NCBI GenBank assembly: GCA_013399305.1
Contig: VXAI01000038.1
Coordinates: 4,500,754-4,564,753, forward strand
DNA from: Rostratula benghalensis
Taxonomy: Eukaryota; Chordata; Aves; Charadriiformes; Rostratulidae
Reading direction: 5' to 3'
DNA length: 64,000 bases
Shown here: positions 48,089-63,359 of the stretch, piece after piece
Layout: each line of letters starts with the position of its first letter
Position numbering within the stretch: the stretch's first letter is position 1
Notes under the pieces: generated by a model
Seen by the model: only the letters and a program-made list of their open reading frames with translations
Database searches by the model: none
Told to the model about the DNA's origin: nothing
Program-made: the position numbers and the translations under genes

Positions 48089-51000
48089 AGGAATAGTGCT
48101 AACTGCAGGTTATGTCTGACTTCGATTGTCAGCTCCCCATTAAGTAAGCTGTAAAATTATCAGCCTGATCATACTTGCACCAGTTCATATTTGCATCCTA
48201 GAAAAAATGACTGTGATGAACTGGTAGATACAGAGCAGCTGTAACAGCTGGTGACGGTTACAAAATCCAACAACAAAAAAAGAAACCAAACCAGAAAAAA
48301 CACTCTCAAACTAATGAATGTCTATCAATGTTTTGATTGTGTTTGTACTGCTTACAGGCTCTATTCAATGAAACTAAATCTTTGCCTGACTGGATTTACG
48401 TAAGAAAGAGCAGTGTGGTTTCTTGTAGTCCAAACTTGATGATAGGCTTTGTTAGAATGCAAATATATGGTGACTGACTTCATATAGCAAGATTCTTTCA
48501 AGAGAGAATAGGTGAATCAAATTGAAATTACTATTCCTTGTCTATGGGGTTTCTGAGAAGAGAATAGGTTTCTCTCCTTTTTACCTGAAATTAAGCAAGT
48601 TCATTTACTGTGTCATACTAACTAAAATATATTTCAGATACTGAAATAGTACAGTAGCTGCATGCTACTTATTTCTTACCTTTCTGGTACATAAGCAGCT
48701 CTGAAGTCTGCTTTCATTTTATTCTATCTTTGCAATATGTATTATTCTGGACAGACTATTATGTTTGCAATATAAGAAGAATCCAGCCCTCTGGACTTTC
48801 TACAAGTAGTTCTCTGTTTTATACTGTTTTCTCTAATTAATATTATTCATGCTCCCAGGCTAGCAATATTGGTCAGGTGGTTGCATGTGGGGTTCGATTT
48901 TTTGATTGTTATTACTTTGTGGCTTTTCATTCTCTGAAAACACATACACTTGATTGCTAGATGGGTGTTCAGGAGGGAATTTGATTAATATTGTGTAAAT
49001 ATTTCTTGAATATGTTACTAGAATCTTTTAAAATAGATACATACTTTTGCCAATAGAATGGACAAAAGTTACTTGCCTTTCCCCCTTTTACTTTCCAAAG
49101 TTATACTCAGACTAGTAGTAGGGTAGTAGGAAGGGTATGCAATGCAACTCTAAGTTCTTATGGCTATACTGACTGAAATTGGTCTGATGCTGGGTGCTGA
49201 GATTTGTTTGAGGATGTGTCTGCCTGAATCAAGCATGATCAAGCAGTACACAGTGAAGGAATTCAGAAACTTCCTTCAGTCCATTGATGCATGTTGCTGG
49301 AGGTCACTGAAAGATCCCATCTGCAGATGGTACTTTTCTGCCCTTTTAGGAAGTAATCGACACAGAAGTGAGGGCGTGCAATTAACTCCTTCCCTCTTTA
49401 TAAGTTTAATGACATTTCCTGCCAGAAGTTCTCTCATTCGCCTACCAAATCATCTGTATGATCTGGCTAATACAGTTTGTCTAAAGGAAAAGCTAACTTT
49501 GCCATCTAGATTTGACACTGACTTTTTTCTGGGTTCAACCTAAAGACAAGAAATTCAGAGCAAGTACTTCAAAATTTAACTAAGTTTGGGTTTTGTGATA
49601 TACCTATTTTTTTAATATAGAAATGGCTGTCATTTTGCTACTGTGTTGAAAAATAATTAGTGTATTCTCTAAGTTTAACCCAACATTAAACCCATTTGAA
49701 ATTTCAAATTGTCACTACTCTTGGATCTGTTCATTCTCCTAAGCATTGGATAGTCTTTGTCATAAAAAAACCCAAACATTGAAATAAAGAGTTCTAATGG
49801 AAGATCTATTTGATTACTTTTTTTTTGTCTTGTGTTTAATCAAAACTGTTAGCAGATTTAAGTGGGTGCTGCAGGTTAAGCCTGATGTACTGCATTGATT
49901 ATCCACAAATAATTGTTTTATTTGTGATAGGATCAAAGCCAAAAGTTAAATGTATGAACTTGGAAAGATTCTTAACGCGTAACACTTATCAGTTGATGGA
50001 CTTGCTGTTATATGACATCTTTGAATGCATTTTTATTTACCTGAAGTGTTGAAATATCCTCAAAGAATTTGACTAAAATAATACTGATTTAAATTCAAAG
50101 ATGTCAATTAACTGTAGTACCCATTCTATGACAGACAATTAGTACATAGCTAATAACAGGCAAATAAGCCACTGCTTCTCTAGGCTGGCTTGCTCAGCAA
50201 TCATAGGAGGCTTCCCACTTTGGATTGCTCTTCCAATGCCCTAACCAGGCAGATTACCTAATGTTATAGTTCTACTTTAAGGGCAGGAGAAGAAACAGAG
50301 AGATAAAAATAGGTATGCAGATGGAAACTGTTTCATTTTTCCATATGCTAATAGCAAACTGCTAGGTTTCTTAATCATCGCTCTCATTAGTGGCTGCATT
50401 TTCAAAATGGTCTCAAAAGGATCTTTAAATGTGAATAGCCAGAAAGAGATCTGCACAGACAAAATTAAGCAAAAGTTTGAGGAAGAAAAAATTAGATGCA
50501 AAGTGTTAGCATTGTCATGAAATAACTGGAATGCAATTCTGAGTGTGCAAATAGCTTGAAAATAAACCCACATTTTTTTAATCTTAAAAATGTCTTTAAA
50601 TACTAAACTACTTGAACACTGTAATGGGAATTCTTTTATGTTATTGTCTATTGTTAAAACTGATAATGTTTTTAAAATGTTTCAATCAGAATTTTTGTTA
50701 TTTAGGAAATTTTGAGTATTGATGAAGGGACTAGTCTAAAGGCTAGGGACCCACTGATATCAGCAGTTTTACCAGCCAGTTAAAACACCACGTTGGTAAC
50801 ATAGTAATGTCATCTCAGCATATCAGTGAATACATGTGGCAAAAATGCAATGTTGATGCATCTTCAGACCCTGAGTGTATATGAAGACTTACTGAAATGA
50901 GTGTAATATTCAGGATATTTATAAGTACATAAAAGCCTCAGATTCAAATGTTCAATTGCATATTTTTCTGAGGAACAGAAAGCTACTCCTCAAAGATGGG

Positions 51001-51736
51001 ATAAAAAATCCCACCCCAAACTCTCCAGCAACACACTATATTGCTGATGCTATCAGTGGTCACTGCATATTTTATTAGACGTTATTTTAGAACAATTAAA
51101 GCCTTGTTTTTTAGAATTTAAGTAAAGATAAATAACATGTGTTGCATATTGTGTGAGGTTTTACGAATGTAATTTATCTGTGATTTGTAACATGGCTGAA
51201 TTTCTTAAAATGGACATGGTAGATTTCTAAAACTTATGATATTATAGGGGGAATCACTGTAAAGGTTTAGATTAAATTTTCCTTGGAAATTTTCCTTTCA
51301 CCCTAACATATAATGTCTTGGCTTTTGCTTTACTTTGCAAAAAGATTTATACTGAGCCTTCTAAACACTAAAATCTTCTTAACGTAGATCTCATCTTTTC
51401 TACATTGTATGTGATGGATTTTGATGGATTCTGTTGAGCATAGTGAAAATAAATCGTATCTACCCAGCAAAATTCACGAGTTCCCTGATTTATGTATCTT
51501 ATTTACAGATGGACTTTTCTGCTTATATTTTGAAGCAGACATTTGAAAAAAGGTCCTGTATTAAAAATTATTTGTTTCATATTGCAGAAAATTTGTCATA
51601 GCACATAATATGCAGTCATATGAGTGTGTCTATTTCCAAGTCTGTTTCTTAAACAATACAGAACATTTATACACACTTTTTTCCCCCTTTTAATTTATTA
51701 TTCCCAACATCTTAAACTGACTGGAAAAGTTCAGAT

Positions 51737-51757
51737 AAAATAAAATAAAATAAAGTA
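51737..51757. repeat. Short (ATAAA)n microsatellite
   Basis: About four units of AATAA/ATAAA in a row, an AT-rich pentamer microsatellite. Confidence 0.85.
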
Positions 51758-54700
51758 TTCTGGAGATCATGGCTGGGCAAAACAATACTAAGCACTAGAA
51801 CATTTTGTTTTCCCCGCATCTAAGCAGTTCTTAGAAGATCCGTGGGTTGTGTAGTTAGAAATTCAGGTTCCCTGAGTTGCTGGGAAAAGCATTCCTACTC
51901 AAGTTTAGGAAGAAAAGAGACCACACACAGACTGAAATTGGTGTTTCTACAGCCCACAGAAAAGATATGTATGATATGCACAAGATATGCAGAACTTGCA
52001 GATGTGTATCTGTTTTAAATAATTTAAAGAAAGCTGTTCTAAGTACTGCAACACATCACTGTTTTCCAATCAACTGAAAGCTCTTCAGTTATCAGAGTTT
52101 CTAATAGTAATTGCTAATGTTTCAACTCTTGAATTTCTAATCTCACTTATCACCTGTAGATGCTGGTTTATTGCTACTTTTACCTTTATTCAACCTTACC
52201 TCACTTCAGCTCGTGTTTATTCTTTTAATTACACACATACGCCCTAAAACGTGTTAATATACTTTAAGTTGTATATAAATAACTTATTTCTACTTCCCCT
52301 CTTCTCTACCTCCCCATCTCCTCTTAATTAATAGTTCCTTTTTCTGTGTCTATTTGAAGGGCCTTTAAAAATCTGTTTTTAGGAATAAGAATTCCTACAC
52401 AGCTGTTGCACAACTTTATAGAGGGGTTTTGAAGGTTTATATTGTAATTATCAATTGTAGTATATTATTTTAAATCTGTGAGCTGCCAGCAGTTTATTAG
52501 TTATTTGAAATCTTGAGCATTCCTCTAGTGTTAAACAAAACAATAAAAGGGCAATATGTCATAGTTTTCTTCTGAAAATTCACTTCTTTTTTTAAAAAAC
52601 CATATTTAGGCTAATCTAAAAACTGTTTATGGTTTCCCTGAATCTATGTCATGCTCTCTTTAAATTTATAATAACTCTTTTCTGTAGTACCTTCTCCAAA
52701 TAAATACTGCTATCACGTGTAATGCATCACAGAGTATCTCTTCAGGTTTTTAAGCTTTGGTTTTCAGCACTTTGTTGAGGGTGTAACTTGGAAATGATTT
52801 AGAAAGGGCATACCATTAGATGGATTTACTCCAGAAAGTTAAGGAGAGCACCACAATTTTTAAAGTATAAATCTATTGCCAGAATTCACTGGTCACTTCT
52901 TTAAGGGTGTTTTTCTTTGGTTTGTGGGATTTTTATTTTTAATAGTTGGTTTGGTTTTGTTTTGTTTTTTTTAATAAGTGAAGCCTATTCTTTTGGAATC
53001 ATATGGTTTTAATATATCAGAATCAAATTGCCAAGAATCAGCAAGTTGTCTTGTGAGTATAGTGACATGGAGGAACATATTTAGAAGGCATATGGTGGAG
53101 AAAGCAGGGTGTGCTGCACCCTGGGAGAACTCTTCCTATTTTCCTGTAGTACTTCACTGACTAGAGCACATGCATATGGGGCTCTCTTGAATGTGTATTA
53201 ATTGAATAAGAGACCATTTCCTAATGATGAATTCTATGCTCATTTAGTTTCTTTCTTGTTTACAAAAATAACACCCTCGAGCAGTCAGTATATAATAATT
53301 GCTGGTCTCCACTAAGAGAATTAAATAACGTGCTTTTGTTATTCATGATTCAGTTGTTTTTTGCATAACATACCACTTTCTGCTGAAGCAAAGCAAAAAA
53401 AAACCAAACAAAAAAAAAGACAGAAGTGTATATACTATTATACACTGTATAGGTATATATTCTCTAAGTATAGATACAGAGAGAAGATATAATTAGGATA
53501 TGACATAACATAGTGTATATCCTATATCCATCCTCAACTGCCTGATGTCCTGTTTTCAAGCACAATGACACCTGCAATCAAGGGCAAAATGTATCTTTTT
53601 GCAGGAGTTCCTATACTTTAGTTACAATAGGACTAAGCTAACTTTTAGGCTGGCAAGTATTTAAAATACAAGCAGTAAGCTGCAGCATCACAGAGCTCAG
53701 TATGGCCTGCAAGTGCTTTCTGAGAAGCCTGACTAATTAGTGCATGCTGAGTTTCATGCTGCTATAGCTGAGCTCCAGATACCTAAGCTAAATATAATTC
53801 CACAGGAAGCCCCTCCAAAGATACAGTAGTGTAGATGTGTTTTTTTGTGATGTACAAATTTAGAAGCAATGCACTGCTTCAGTCTTCTTTGACTTCAGTG
53901 GGATAGGTATAACAGAACTTTTTGTAGCTTACTGTAAACACTTTAGTTTTCCTATTATTCAATGGAAATCTGTCCTGAATTCTATATCATGAGGAAGAGT
54001 AAGCCATGGTCTGACTCCAAAGCCAGCAGGAACTGGAGCCAGCATGAGTACTCTGCAGACTGCATCTAGGCATGAATGACCTAAACCAATGGTTTTATCA
54101 TATGTATTCTATTTCTAACTTGTAATAGTAGTCTATCCACTTTAACAGTCAACAACAGAACTTAAAAGGAAATTGTGAAACCACATGATGCAACTAAATT
54201 AGAAGTCTTATCCTATGATCATACGTGAATTGAGTCCAGAATTCATAGGAGGAAAGAAGGCAATAGGTATTCCCTGTTCTACTTTTGACTAGTTAGTTAT
54301 ACTTAAGAAAGTCTCTGCCTTTCACAGATGCTTCATCTGACTGACGGGTATACTTTGAAGTGGTAATATGTATTATTTTTTTATTTATCTTACTACTCTT
54401 GGCGTAGGATTTTATTATAATGTTAGCATACCTATGAGTACTTAATTAGAAGGTGTATAGTAGACCATATAGGTCTCAGTTCAGACATACCCTGAAAGAA
54501 CATTTTTACTCTTTTAGGAGTTCTACAGATATTATCTAGTTTTCCAAAGAACTCTGAGGAGTTAAAGACAGTTCTTTCAAAATGTAGTCTGGTGTATACA
54601 CACCATGAAGTTATTAACTCTGAGTTTCACAAATTGCCTAATGGTGTTTATTATTTCGTTCATGGATTCTTTCAAAGCTCTTGGATAAACTAATTCTTAT

Positions 54701-57700
54701 AACAATTCAATTCCTTCTCTTATTTCATCTACAGCTCTTATACTTTTTTGATATGTCTGTTTTGGGGAATGCCTCAAAAGTTGCTTTCTGCTTCTGTATA
54801 CAGGTATCTTGTATTCACTATGTAAAATAACTAAGTAAAAAAGAATGTCTCACTGCAAGTTCTCTGGGGGTACTGACATCCCACATGCATTCCGCTAAGC
54901 TTCCAACGTTTGTTTTTTAGCATATTTTGATCTTATTTTTGGCAATCACATTGGAATTGTAACGTCCGAGCCATATTGAAACTTACTTATTGCCATAATT
55001 TGTGTTCTGTTTAGAAAAAGTGGCTTGAAGACCTGCAAACTTTGTATTTAAACCACTTCAGTATCTGCCCTGTTCACTTCTTTTTTGTCGTTTTGGTATA
55101 CAAGAGTTTTCAGATCTCTCCCTGACTGTCTAACAAACAGGATGGTGTCCATGAGGCTTCTGTGGATTTGAGTTTTCTTCTCTTTCTACTTCATTGTCTT
55201 TCAAACTGCTGGAGTCTACTTACTTAAAAAGAATCTGACTCCTGAATTTCAGTGTTGCAAACTACCGCTTAGTTTGATCTCACAAAACACGTCAAATTTA
55301 ATTATATTATGTTTTTTCTTTAGCAGTTCAATCATACTTATTTACAGGGATTATTTCAGAAAGCTACTTAAAGGAAAGTCAAGAATAGCCTATTCTCTTA
55401 TATGCTTCAGAATGAGCTGTTCTGAGCTGCAGTTTTTTATTACCTTGAAAATTGAAAATTGAAAATTTATGTTTTGATGTGACATCCAACTCATTTATGT
55501 TTGGTATGATAATTGCCCTAACAGACTTTGTAACAGATTGTCCTAATCTCTCTGAAGACCAGCAAACACTCAAGTGTAAGAGTATTCTGCAACCTGGATT
55601 GTGCTGTAGCATGGACCTGTCTAGACTCTTATGTCTCTGACATAGACTTGCATCATCATTTAACTAATAAATGGCTCTAAATTGGCCCAAGAAAGACCAT
55701 CTCAGAATGAAAGTTATCCCTCAGGTGCACAGAACCAGAATTTTCATGTACCACTCTAGTGCCCATCTAGTGGAGGGAACAAAAGGCATTAGAGTTGGGC
55801 TAGGAAAGACAGACGTGATGCACTTCTGTCACGTTGATACTGAATCACATATTCAGTGCAGTGTGAAAAGACAGTGTAAATTCCTGTGACCTTCAAAATA
55901 TTGTAGTGCTGGATTGGATGTATATAGTCATCAATGGAGTCATTATCATCAGGGCAATGCAAAGATCCAAAGGTTTTGACTTGTAATTTGCCTTTTTCTT
56001 TTAAAGATACATAGTATATTTACATCCAAGTGTATGTACAAATGTAAACCCACTACATATGCTCAAATGTTTATGTAGACCCTGATTTTCTTCATAGACA
56101 TGTTTTTGTATCTTTTGTCATTGGCTGAAAATATCTTCTCATGTTTGCAGGTTTTGTTACCTATTTAGGTATTGTACTAATGCATTTATTTCAAAAGTAT
56201 TTATTGTACTATTCACCATTTTTTTCTGTTCTGGTATAGGCTGTAGGAATGAGAATTTTTAAATCCTTTTCTTAAAGGCAGGGTTACTAATGAGGATATT
56301 CAAAGCAATGACACTGGAGTGCTTGCATTCCTTGGAAGAGATAGGTTTGTTGTTGCAAATAAATTCATTATGAGAATGTTTGAGGGTGATGAAATAGAAG
56401 GAAATTAAAAATAGTGTTTGGGTTTTTTTCCTCAAAACTAAGTCTGAAGTGAAGGAATAGCAAAAGAATCACATTGATTGTCCAGGCAGTAAAAACTATA
56501 ATAATAAACTTTTGTGTTATAATAACCTTAAGAAAACAGAGGTCATTCAGGCAGAATTATATGTGGCAGTAATGGACAAATCTTCTGTGCATATAGCATG
56601 TTCCCCCGTGGGGCTATGGACTCATATAACATCATCAGAAAACTGATGGTTTCAGAAAAAAAAATTACAAGTGAATGACAGCAGTATCCATCAGCCTTGC
56701 CCTGCAAAGAGAACTCTTATCTATAGCCTCAACAATAATTTGTGACAGTGTCAACTGTATCTTTTATTTAGTGTAAAATGTCATGACAGGGACCAATTCT
56801 GGGAAGAAGCTGGTGAAACTCAAACCAGAAAAAAATTAAACAGGACTTAAACGTCAAGAAACTAGAGAAGAAACTCTTTAGCTCTTCATTTCCTGATGTG
56901 TTCAAATAGCCCTTGATGCCTACAGCAAATTACTTATACTTATAGAATGTAACTGGAGAAATTAAAAGACACTTGAAGACAGGTCCAGCTCTTTTTGAAC
57001 TTGAACTCTGAGTCATGATAGACATACAAGTTATATAGACTTATACAGGTTGTATAGACTCAGGATTATCAAGCTTTGTTGTGGAAGTTACATAAAAACT
57101 TGCTTAATTTTTCTGTGAGCTAAACAGTTGGGCATAACCAAAGTTAAGTTTAATGCATAAGGAAAGATGCATAATATTTTTACTGTAGAGATCAGGTCTT
57201 ACTCTAAACTCTACTTCTGGGTGTTTTTTTGTTTTGGTTTTGGTTTTTTTTTGTAATGATGTAAAATTTGTAGAGTTACTCCTGACTTACACTGGCATGA
57301 GATGTCCAAAACTGCCATTTTTAGACATAATATGCAGAGCAGTACTTTGATTCTGATGTGTAACAACATCAAATATGGGTATTACTCAGCTGCTTTTTTC
57401 AACTGTGAGCATAAATTTATGAAGTTAATACCATGATTAGTATTACGAACAGTGCTGCTGTTCTCTTTCCAGTGACAGACTCTTGGTCTGACTGGTTAAT
57501 TCACAATTCTTCAAAGCAGCTCTGAAGACAGTTTTATTGCCCTTTTTAAGATTTCATTGAACTGTCCATGTATGAAGGAGTGATCAATAATACTGGTTGT
57601 TAAGGTGACTTTGTATTGGCATACAGGAGATAGATATGATATGTCCCTAGATATTAGGGAAGAGGTCACCCAAATCAAATTTGAAATGGTAATTTACAAT

Positions 57701-58357
57701 CACTTCAGACCCTCTCTGAGCTCCCGTACCACTGCTTGAGGACTGAGCATATATCTGTAACTGACTTTGACCACTTTGCAGTAAGGAACATTCTCTATTT
57801 TGGGAGCTCTAGCTTGAAAAAATGTTAAGAAACTGAGGATGTTATTTCCATCTAGTACATCATTAGATAAAAATTACAAAGCATTTCTTTTTAATTTTCC
57901 TGGAAATGTGGTACATACCAGATTGGTAAGAAGTTATTGGATAATCATGACTCTTGGGCACTCTTCCAGTTTTCTGCCAATTAGTGCTTTGTAAGATGGG
58001 TCTTGATGTTGGTGTTCCTGAGCTGAATGTGGATTTTGCCATTAATTTCAATAGGAATTGGCTTGGGTGCTTAGGCAATGTGTGCTTCATCTACCTCATC
58101 TATGAAAGTGGCATAATAATACTGTAGAAGCTTACTTATTTGCATGAATGAGATCTCTTCCAGATCATAGCTGTTTGTAAATTCTGGAAGGTAAGCACAA
58201 AATGGGGTGGCACGAGAGGATGAAAGAACCATCCACAGAAACACTGAGGTATTTTAGAGAGATCCTTGGATGCAAATTGATATATGCTGACAGTATTACT
58301 AAGTTTTGTTCTGCATGTAGCTTCTTGAGAGGGATTATTCCACAGTTGCTTTTGTTG

Positions 58358-58445
58358 TTAGTCTGGAGGTTTGGTTTTGTGGTGGGTTGTGGGTTTTTTG
58401 GGTGTTTTGGTGGGGTTTTTTTCATTTGTGTTCTTTTTTTTTCCC
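58358..58445. repeat. G/T-rich low-complexity tract
   Basis: A strand-asymmetric stretch made of G and T with runs GGG, GGG, GGG and GGGG separated by T-rich spacers. One spacer is 9 bases, slightly long for a classical G-quadruplex. On the minus strand it reads as a Pro/Lys-rich artefact frame. Confidence 0.7.
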
Positions 58446-61400
58446 CTGTCCTGGCATTCTCAATTGCTTCCAAGGATTATTATAATTTCCTCTAGGTCTG
58501 ATTTGCGATACCTGTGTACTTCATACTAAGTTAATTTGATTTTCTCTTTTCAAATTCCACTTTTGTGGTTCATTCACTCATCTACTTTACCTATTTTGTA
58601 CTGCTTTAGGTGTGTTTTGATGAATGCATAACCATAAAGTGTAAGTTACTTCTTCAAGTGCTTGCTGTGATAAGTATAAATTGTTTTTCATTTGCTGGAC
58701 AAGCTTCTAACCTGGAGGACTGTTTATTAGAAGATATAAGAAGCTTGTTTGAGATAGGAAGTGCATTGCATAATACTAGTGTATTTTTAAATAAAGATGT
58801 AAAATATTTTGCATTATTAAAAAAAATTCACTGATTGTGCTTTGGCTGTTGCATGCAGGTCACAGTTGGTTTCTTTGAATGTTGTTTACTTTCATTAAGA
58901 CATTTTTCATGTGAAAATATATTTTACAACTAGAAATGGCAACTGAGATTAAAAGTATCCTGTGAAGTTTCCTTGTTTACAGGAAAAATAAATTTTAAGT
59001 CTCAAAATATTTCAGCTGGGTCAGAACGTGTTTGATAGTCAGTATCGCAACACCCAGGAAGTCCCAGAGATCACTTTTTACTAATCTCTCTTTGTCTAGA
59101 AAATAAAGAATTCATGTAGGAACTGTGATTTCTGAGACAGAAGGACTAGTTCACAGTTCACTGTTTTACATGTTAGTTTAAATGAGAAGTAATTTTTTGG
59201 GGGGAGTCCCTGTTAAATAACTGTCTGTCCTCTGTTCATATTTCACTGTGCCGTGACATAACACTTCCTTCCATTATTTTTCCTTCCTCCTCCCTTCACT
59301 ACTTGCTCATATACCCTGCTAATTTACTTATTTCATTTTCCTGTCTTGGTTCCTACTTTTTTTTTTTCCCACTGTTGTTCCCTCACCTGGTCAGGGTGGT
59401 GGTAATATGGAGGAGGCATTGTCTGAAGTGGTGAGGTCCTTCCAGCTAAGAAAAATCCAGCTAAAACTATGTAGATTTCTGTTTTAGTCTTAAAACTTGC
59501 ATACAGTTATACCAGACCCAGGAGTGATGTTTGAAGCTAAATATTTTTAAAAAGAAAACAATTTTCATTTTTCATTAAAAGCTTCCCTCCTAACAGTTTT
59601 AGAACCCTCAGATATTGTTTATAGCAGTATTCTGGAATGTATTACCCAATATAAAAAAAATTTAGGAAACCAACTCTCTGTCCAAGAGAGCTTAGAAAGG
59701 AAGACCAAATCCTGCAATCAATTGATGCAGACAAATGCCACTCCATTAATTTAATAACTGTTTTCTGCAATCTGCTTTCAGGGCTGAATTCTACACAAAC
59801 AGCGCGGAGGAGATTTAGACACAGAGTTACATAATCTTGGTGTACATTTTGTGCTGTCTTTTAAGTGTTTTGCTATCCTTACCCTACACAATCACTCCTT
59901 GTGCCCTGCCCTGCCCTCCTATCAAAGGATGTGCATACTGTAGATATTTCCTAGCTATCTAAGTGCTAAGGTAGCTAAAACTGAGGAATTAAAAATTGCT
60001 GCCTATATAGCTGTTAAACTAATTTATTCCACCACTTTGAAGGAAATAGGTTTTTTTTTTTTAATTTTTGTGATGCTTTCGTGATTTGATAAGAGGGCTG
60101 TAGATTTCATTCCATCATAATTCAAGGTGCCAGACATTTTGTATTTCATTCCGGTCCCCATTGAGTTGCTAACAATTGTCTGCAATCAAAGCACTTGTGA
60201 ATGTCTTACACAACCTCTTATTTCCTTTTTTCTTAAAATCTGTAATTCAATTTCACATTAAAAGACTTTCCTCAATATAGATCTAAGATCTGTTGATCCC
60301 AACCTAGACAAAAGATTTTTGTGAAATGTCCAGCAGGTCTTGGACTCAAAGTATATCCTAGGTCATGATCTGGGGAAAATTCTTATCTATAGAGTATTTA
60401 ACCTTGTGGAAATGCCATGCAGTGAGTCACAGAATGAACAAATATGAGCTGCAGCAAATGAAGTCCTACATAAGGGTGTAAAGCAATAGGAGACTATTAT
60501 TTGACCCTCCCGTTTGCTTTTTTCTTGCAATTAAGTGAAATTCATGCTGAATCAAGAGGTACTTGTTTCCTAAGCAACTTACCAGACTCGGTTTCTGTAC
60601 AATACTGATCATTTAATATTTTTTAACAGACAAGAGCAGTATAATTGGCAGGTCATACACTATTGCTTTTGTTGATAAACTTACCACCTTGGATTCTTTT
60701 AGATACAGAGTAGTTGAAGCTATTATGAATCTGCAAATCCCAGAAGATTCTCACTATGCAAAAGAGTATTCCATTGCTCATGAAAAGCAGCAATGAGGTA
60801 GACCTGCAAGAATAACTACTCCTGTCTACATGCTGTAACACAGGGATCTTTATGCTGACAGGCTGATTGCTAATGGGATTGTGTGTGGTACATGAACTAG
60901 GATATACTAGATCTGAAAACCTAAATTGACAAGTGAAACCAAGGTAAAATATATTGAAACCTTGTTCAGGGAATTTCTACAAGGGTCAACTAGATTTTGT
61001 TTTATGTCACATGAATTTATAGCTTTACGGGAGTTGGAAATCATGTGTCAAAATAAATTATTAATAACATTCCTCTGTAAATGAGAGACTAAAAATTTTA
61101 TAAGGTACATGGAAACAACTCTTATCTGAGTGTTTTCAATACTACTTCATTGTATTTAAATGCTCAAAATCTCAGGAAACATCACCTTCATAAAGCTCTA
61201 TTCATACTTGCTTGTTCAGGTGCAGCGAAAAGAATATTATTTTTTTAAGTGGAATTTTGCCCTTGTTACTCATAGTACTTGTGATACTGGGCTACTGTTC
61301 TTGGGCTAGCCTAAATCAGCATCATCTCTTCTGTCTCTATTGACTTGAGTGGTTGGATCACTCGAGGACTAATCTTGAAATTCATACTCCATCTGAAAGC

Positions 61401-63243
61401 TTATTTTTCATAATCCATATATTTACAGCAAACCATTTGAAAAACACTTTAGAGTTCTTGGTACGTCACCCTGTTTGCGGTGACAGTAATATACAGCTAC
61501 AGTCAAGAATTGACATGACAAGCAACATATGATGTTGCTTATAGCCCATTTATTGCATCATGTGACCTGTAAGGATTGGGGGTCATTTATTTAGAGTACT
61601 TCAGTTTTGGGGGGTAATCTTTTGCACTCCTCAAACTTGAAAGCTAAAGATCAAAATAATCTGCAATTGGCATTTAAAATATGACCATCTTCACTAGCTT
61701 CTTTGTGAGATTACATTACTTGTAATCTAATTGAGATATTTTTAGAGCTAAAAGCTTCATATCCAGCTGGGTACCAGGTTGTTTCCCCATTGTAAGACAC
61801 ACAAAATTCTAGATAGAAATCCTTAAACATGTTACATGAACAGTTCTGCATCTTGCCAATACTGGTGTTCGCATCAGTTATTTCCTCTCCTTTTTAACTA
61901 ACAGATGCAAGTGAGAAAAGGAGGGGAATGATCTCTTTTACAAGTTGCTTAACATAAATAGAAGATTTTGAAGGTGCTGAGAAACTTGGAATGACAAAGA
62001 TGGACCAGAACACTGTGGTCCGAGAAAAAGTGATACTCACAAAAGTGCATAGCAAAGCACAAAACCATTTGCAAAAGGAAAAGTATCAAATGACTTTGTA
62101 CTCTGTGTCAGTATATAATGATGATACCCCTAGCACTTAGCCCTGGTTGGGCACACAGAGTCTGGAATGGTGTTAAGGCAGTGTTACTGGTATAAACCCA
62201 TTTAGACAGTGGTGCATTTACAGCTAGCAAAAATAATGAGTTATGCAAATCATCCCAAGCATGGCTCAATAGAGCTTTTACATTTCCAAAACCTAAGGAT
62301 ATATATTAATTTTCTACGCATAATATGCCATGATATCCATATATATTGAATTTGTTTGTGTTACGTTCAATTCCTTTTTGCTGGACTAGCCCCGCTGAGA
62401 GCAAGTTTTACTACATGTGGCACAGTGGTACTCTGGGCCCAGAATGAGTGTTCCCTGATTAGTGCGTACAGCAGCTGAGAGAAGAAACGCTAGATAGGCT
62501 GGCATAGCTTGAATCCTCTGGGTGTACTCTGCTAACGATGGAAAGTGCATGTACGATGTCCCTGATTTTATGTTGATACGTAAATCAAAAACTTCTGTCA
62601 GTCCAACACTGTTACCAGCCTTTAGCCTCAGGTTCTGGTTGATATTCAGACCTGGTGAATGAAACATTGCTGTGGTGCAATGGTAATTAATAGCAGAGAC
62701 TCAGAAACAGCTAACCCCAAGTTAGCGCTTGCAGGTGAGTTTCACAGTGCAGGATTAAAGTGCTTTACCTTGAGGCCTCCTGTTTTTACATGATTGCAGA
62801 AGAAAAAAAAAAAAGTGCCTGTTTTACATTTAAATAAAATGATTCACGGCACAGAGTATCCACCATCTTCCTTTCAAGGCTGTCTGTATATTTGAAGAGG
62901 CTTGGCAGTGAGGCAGGCTAGCAGTGTGAGAACAGAAACCTCCACTGGTGAGCGGCTCTGTAACATCAGCCGTGGAACAGAAAGATGAAAAATGGGGGAG
63001 GGGAGGCGATGGGTGCGTAATCGCTAACAAACCTTTAAACGTTCTTTAACTTAGTTGTTGGTGTACGGTATTCCTTTCTTTTGAATACCCAAAGGTATAT
63101 TTATCACACACACACAATCTCATCTGTTTCGCCTGGAAAAGGGTATTTTCTCTCTCTGTGTAATTCCAATTGTTACAAATGGGAGAAGGTCGTGAAAATA
63201 TGTCTTGGTGAATTTCCCCCAGGCCCCCAAAAGGATGTCTGTC

Positions 63244-63264
63244 TTTTTTTTTTTTTTTTTTTTT
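63244..63264. repeat. Poly-T tract, 21 T
   Basis: Homopolymer run just before the right-hand CpG island. It produces artificial poly-Phe and poly-Lys open frames. Confidence 0.95.
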
Positions 63265-63359
63265 CCCTTCTCCTCTTAGAAACAGATACTTTCTTGATCT
63301 CAAAGGCACAATGCGGTGTTTTAAGGCACTGACAGTGGGGGAGAGGGTGGCACAGTGTG

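Larger units (their letters stand above)
48090..63350. other. Intergenic DNA, no gene seen
   Basis: About 15 kb of AT-rich sequence with no recognised exon, RNA gene or transposon. The longest open frame (49160-49543, plus, 127 codons) has no family motif. Minor features are a TAAAA-type pentamer run near 51737, a G/T-rich tract at about 58360-58445, and a T-run at 63244-63264. Confidence 0.6.

Noticed and set aside
62386..62667. 93-codon minus-strand open frame near the right CpG island
   Set aside because: No recognisable family; it could be chance. It does not match the GABRB2 N-terminus and is on the strand opposite to that expected for GABRB2.
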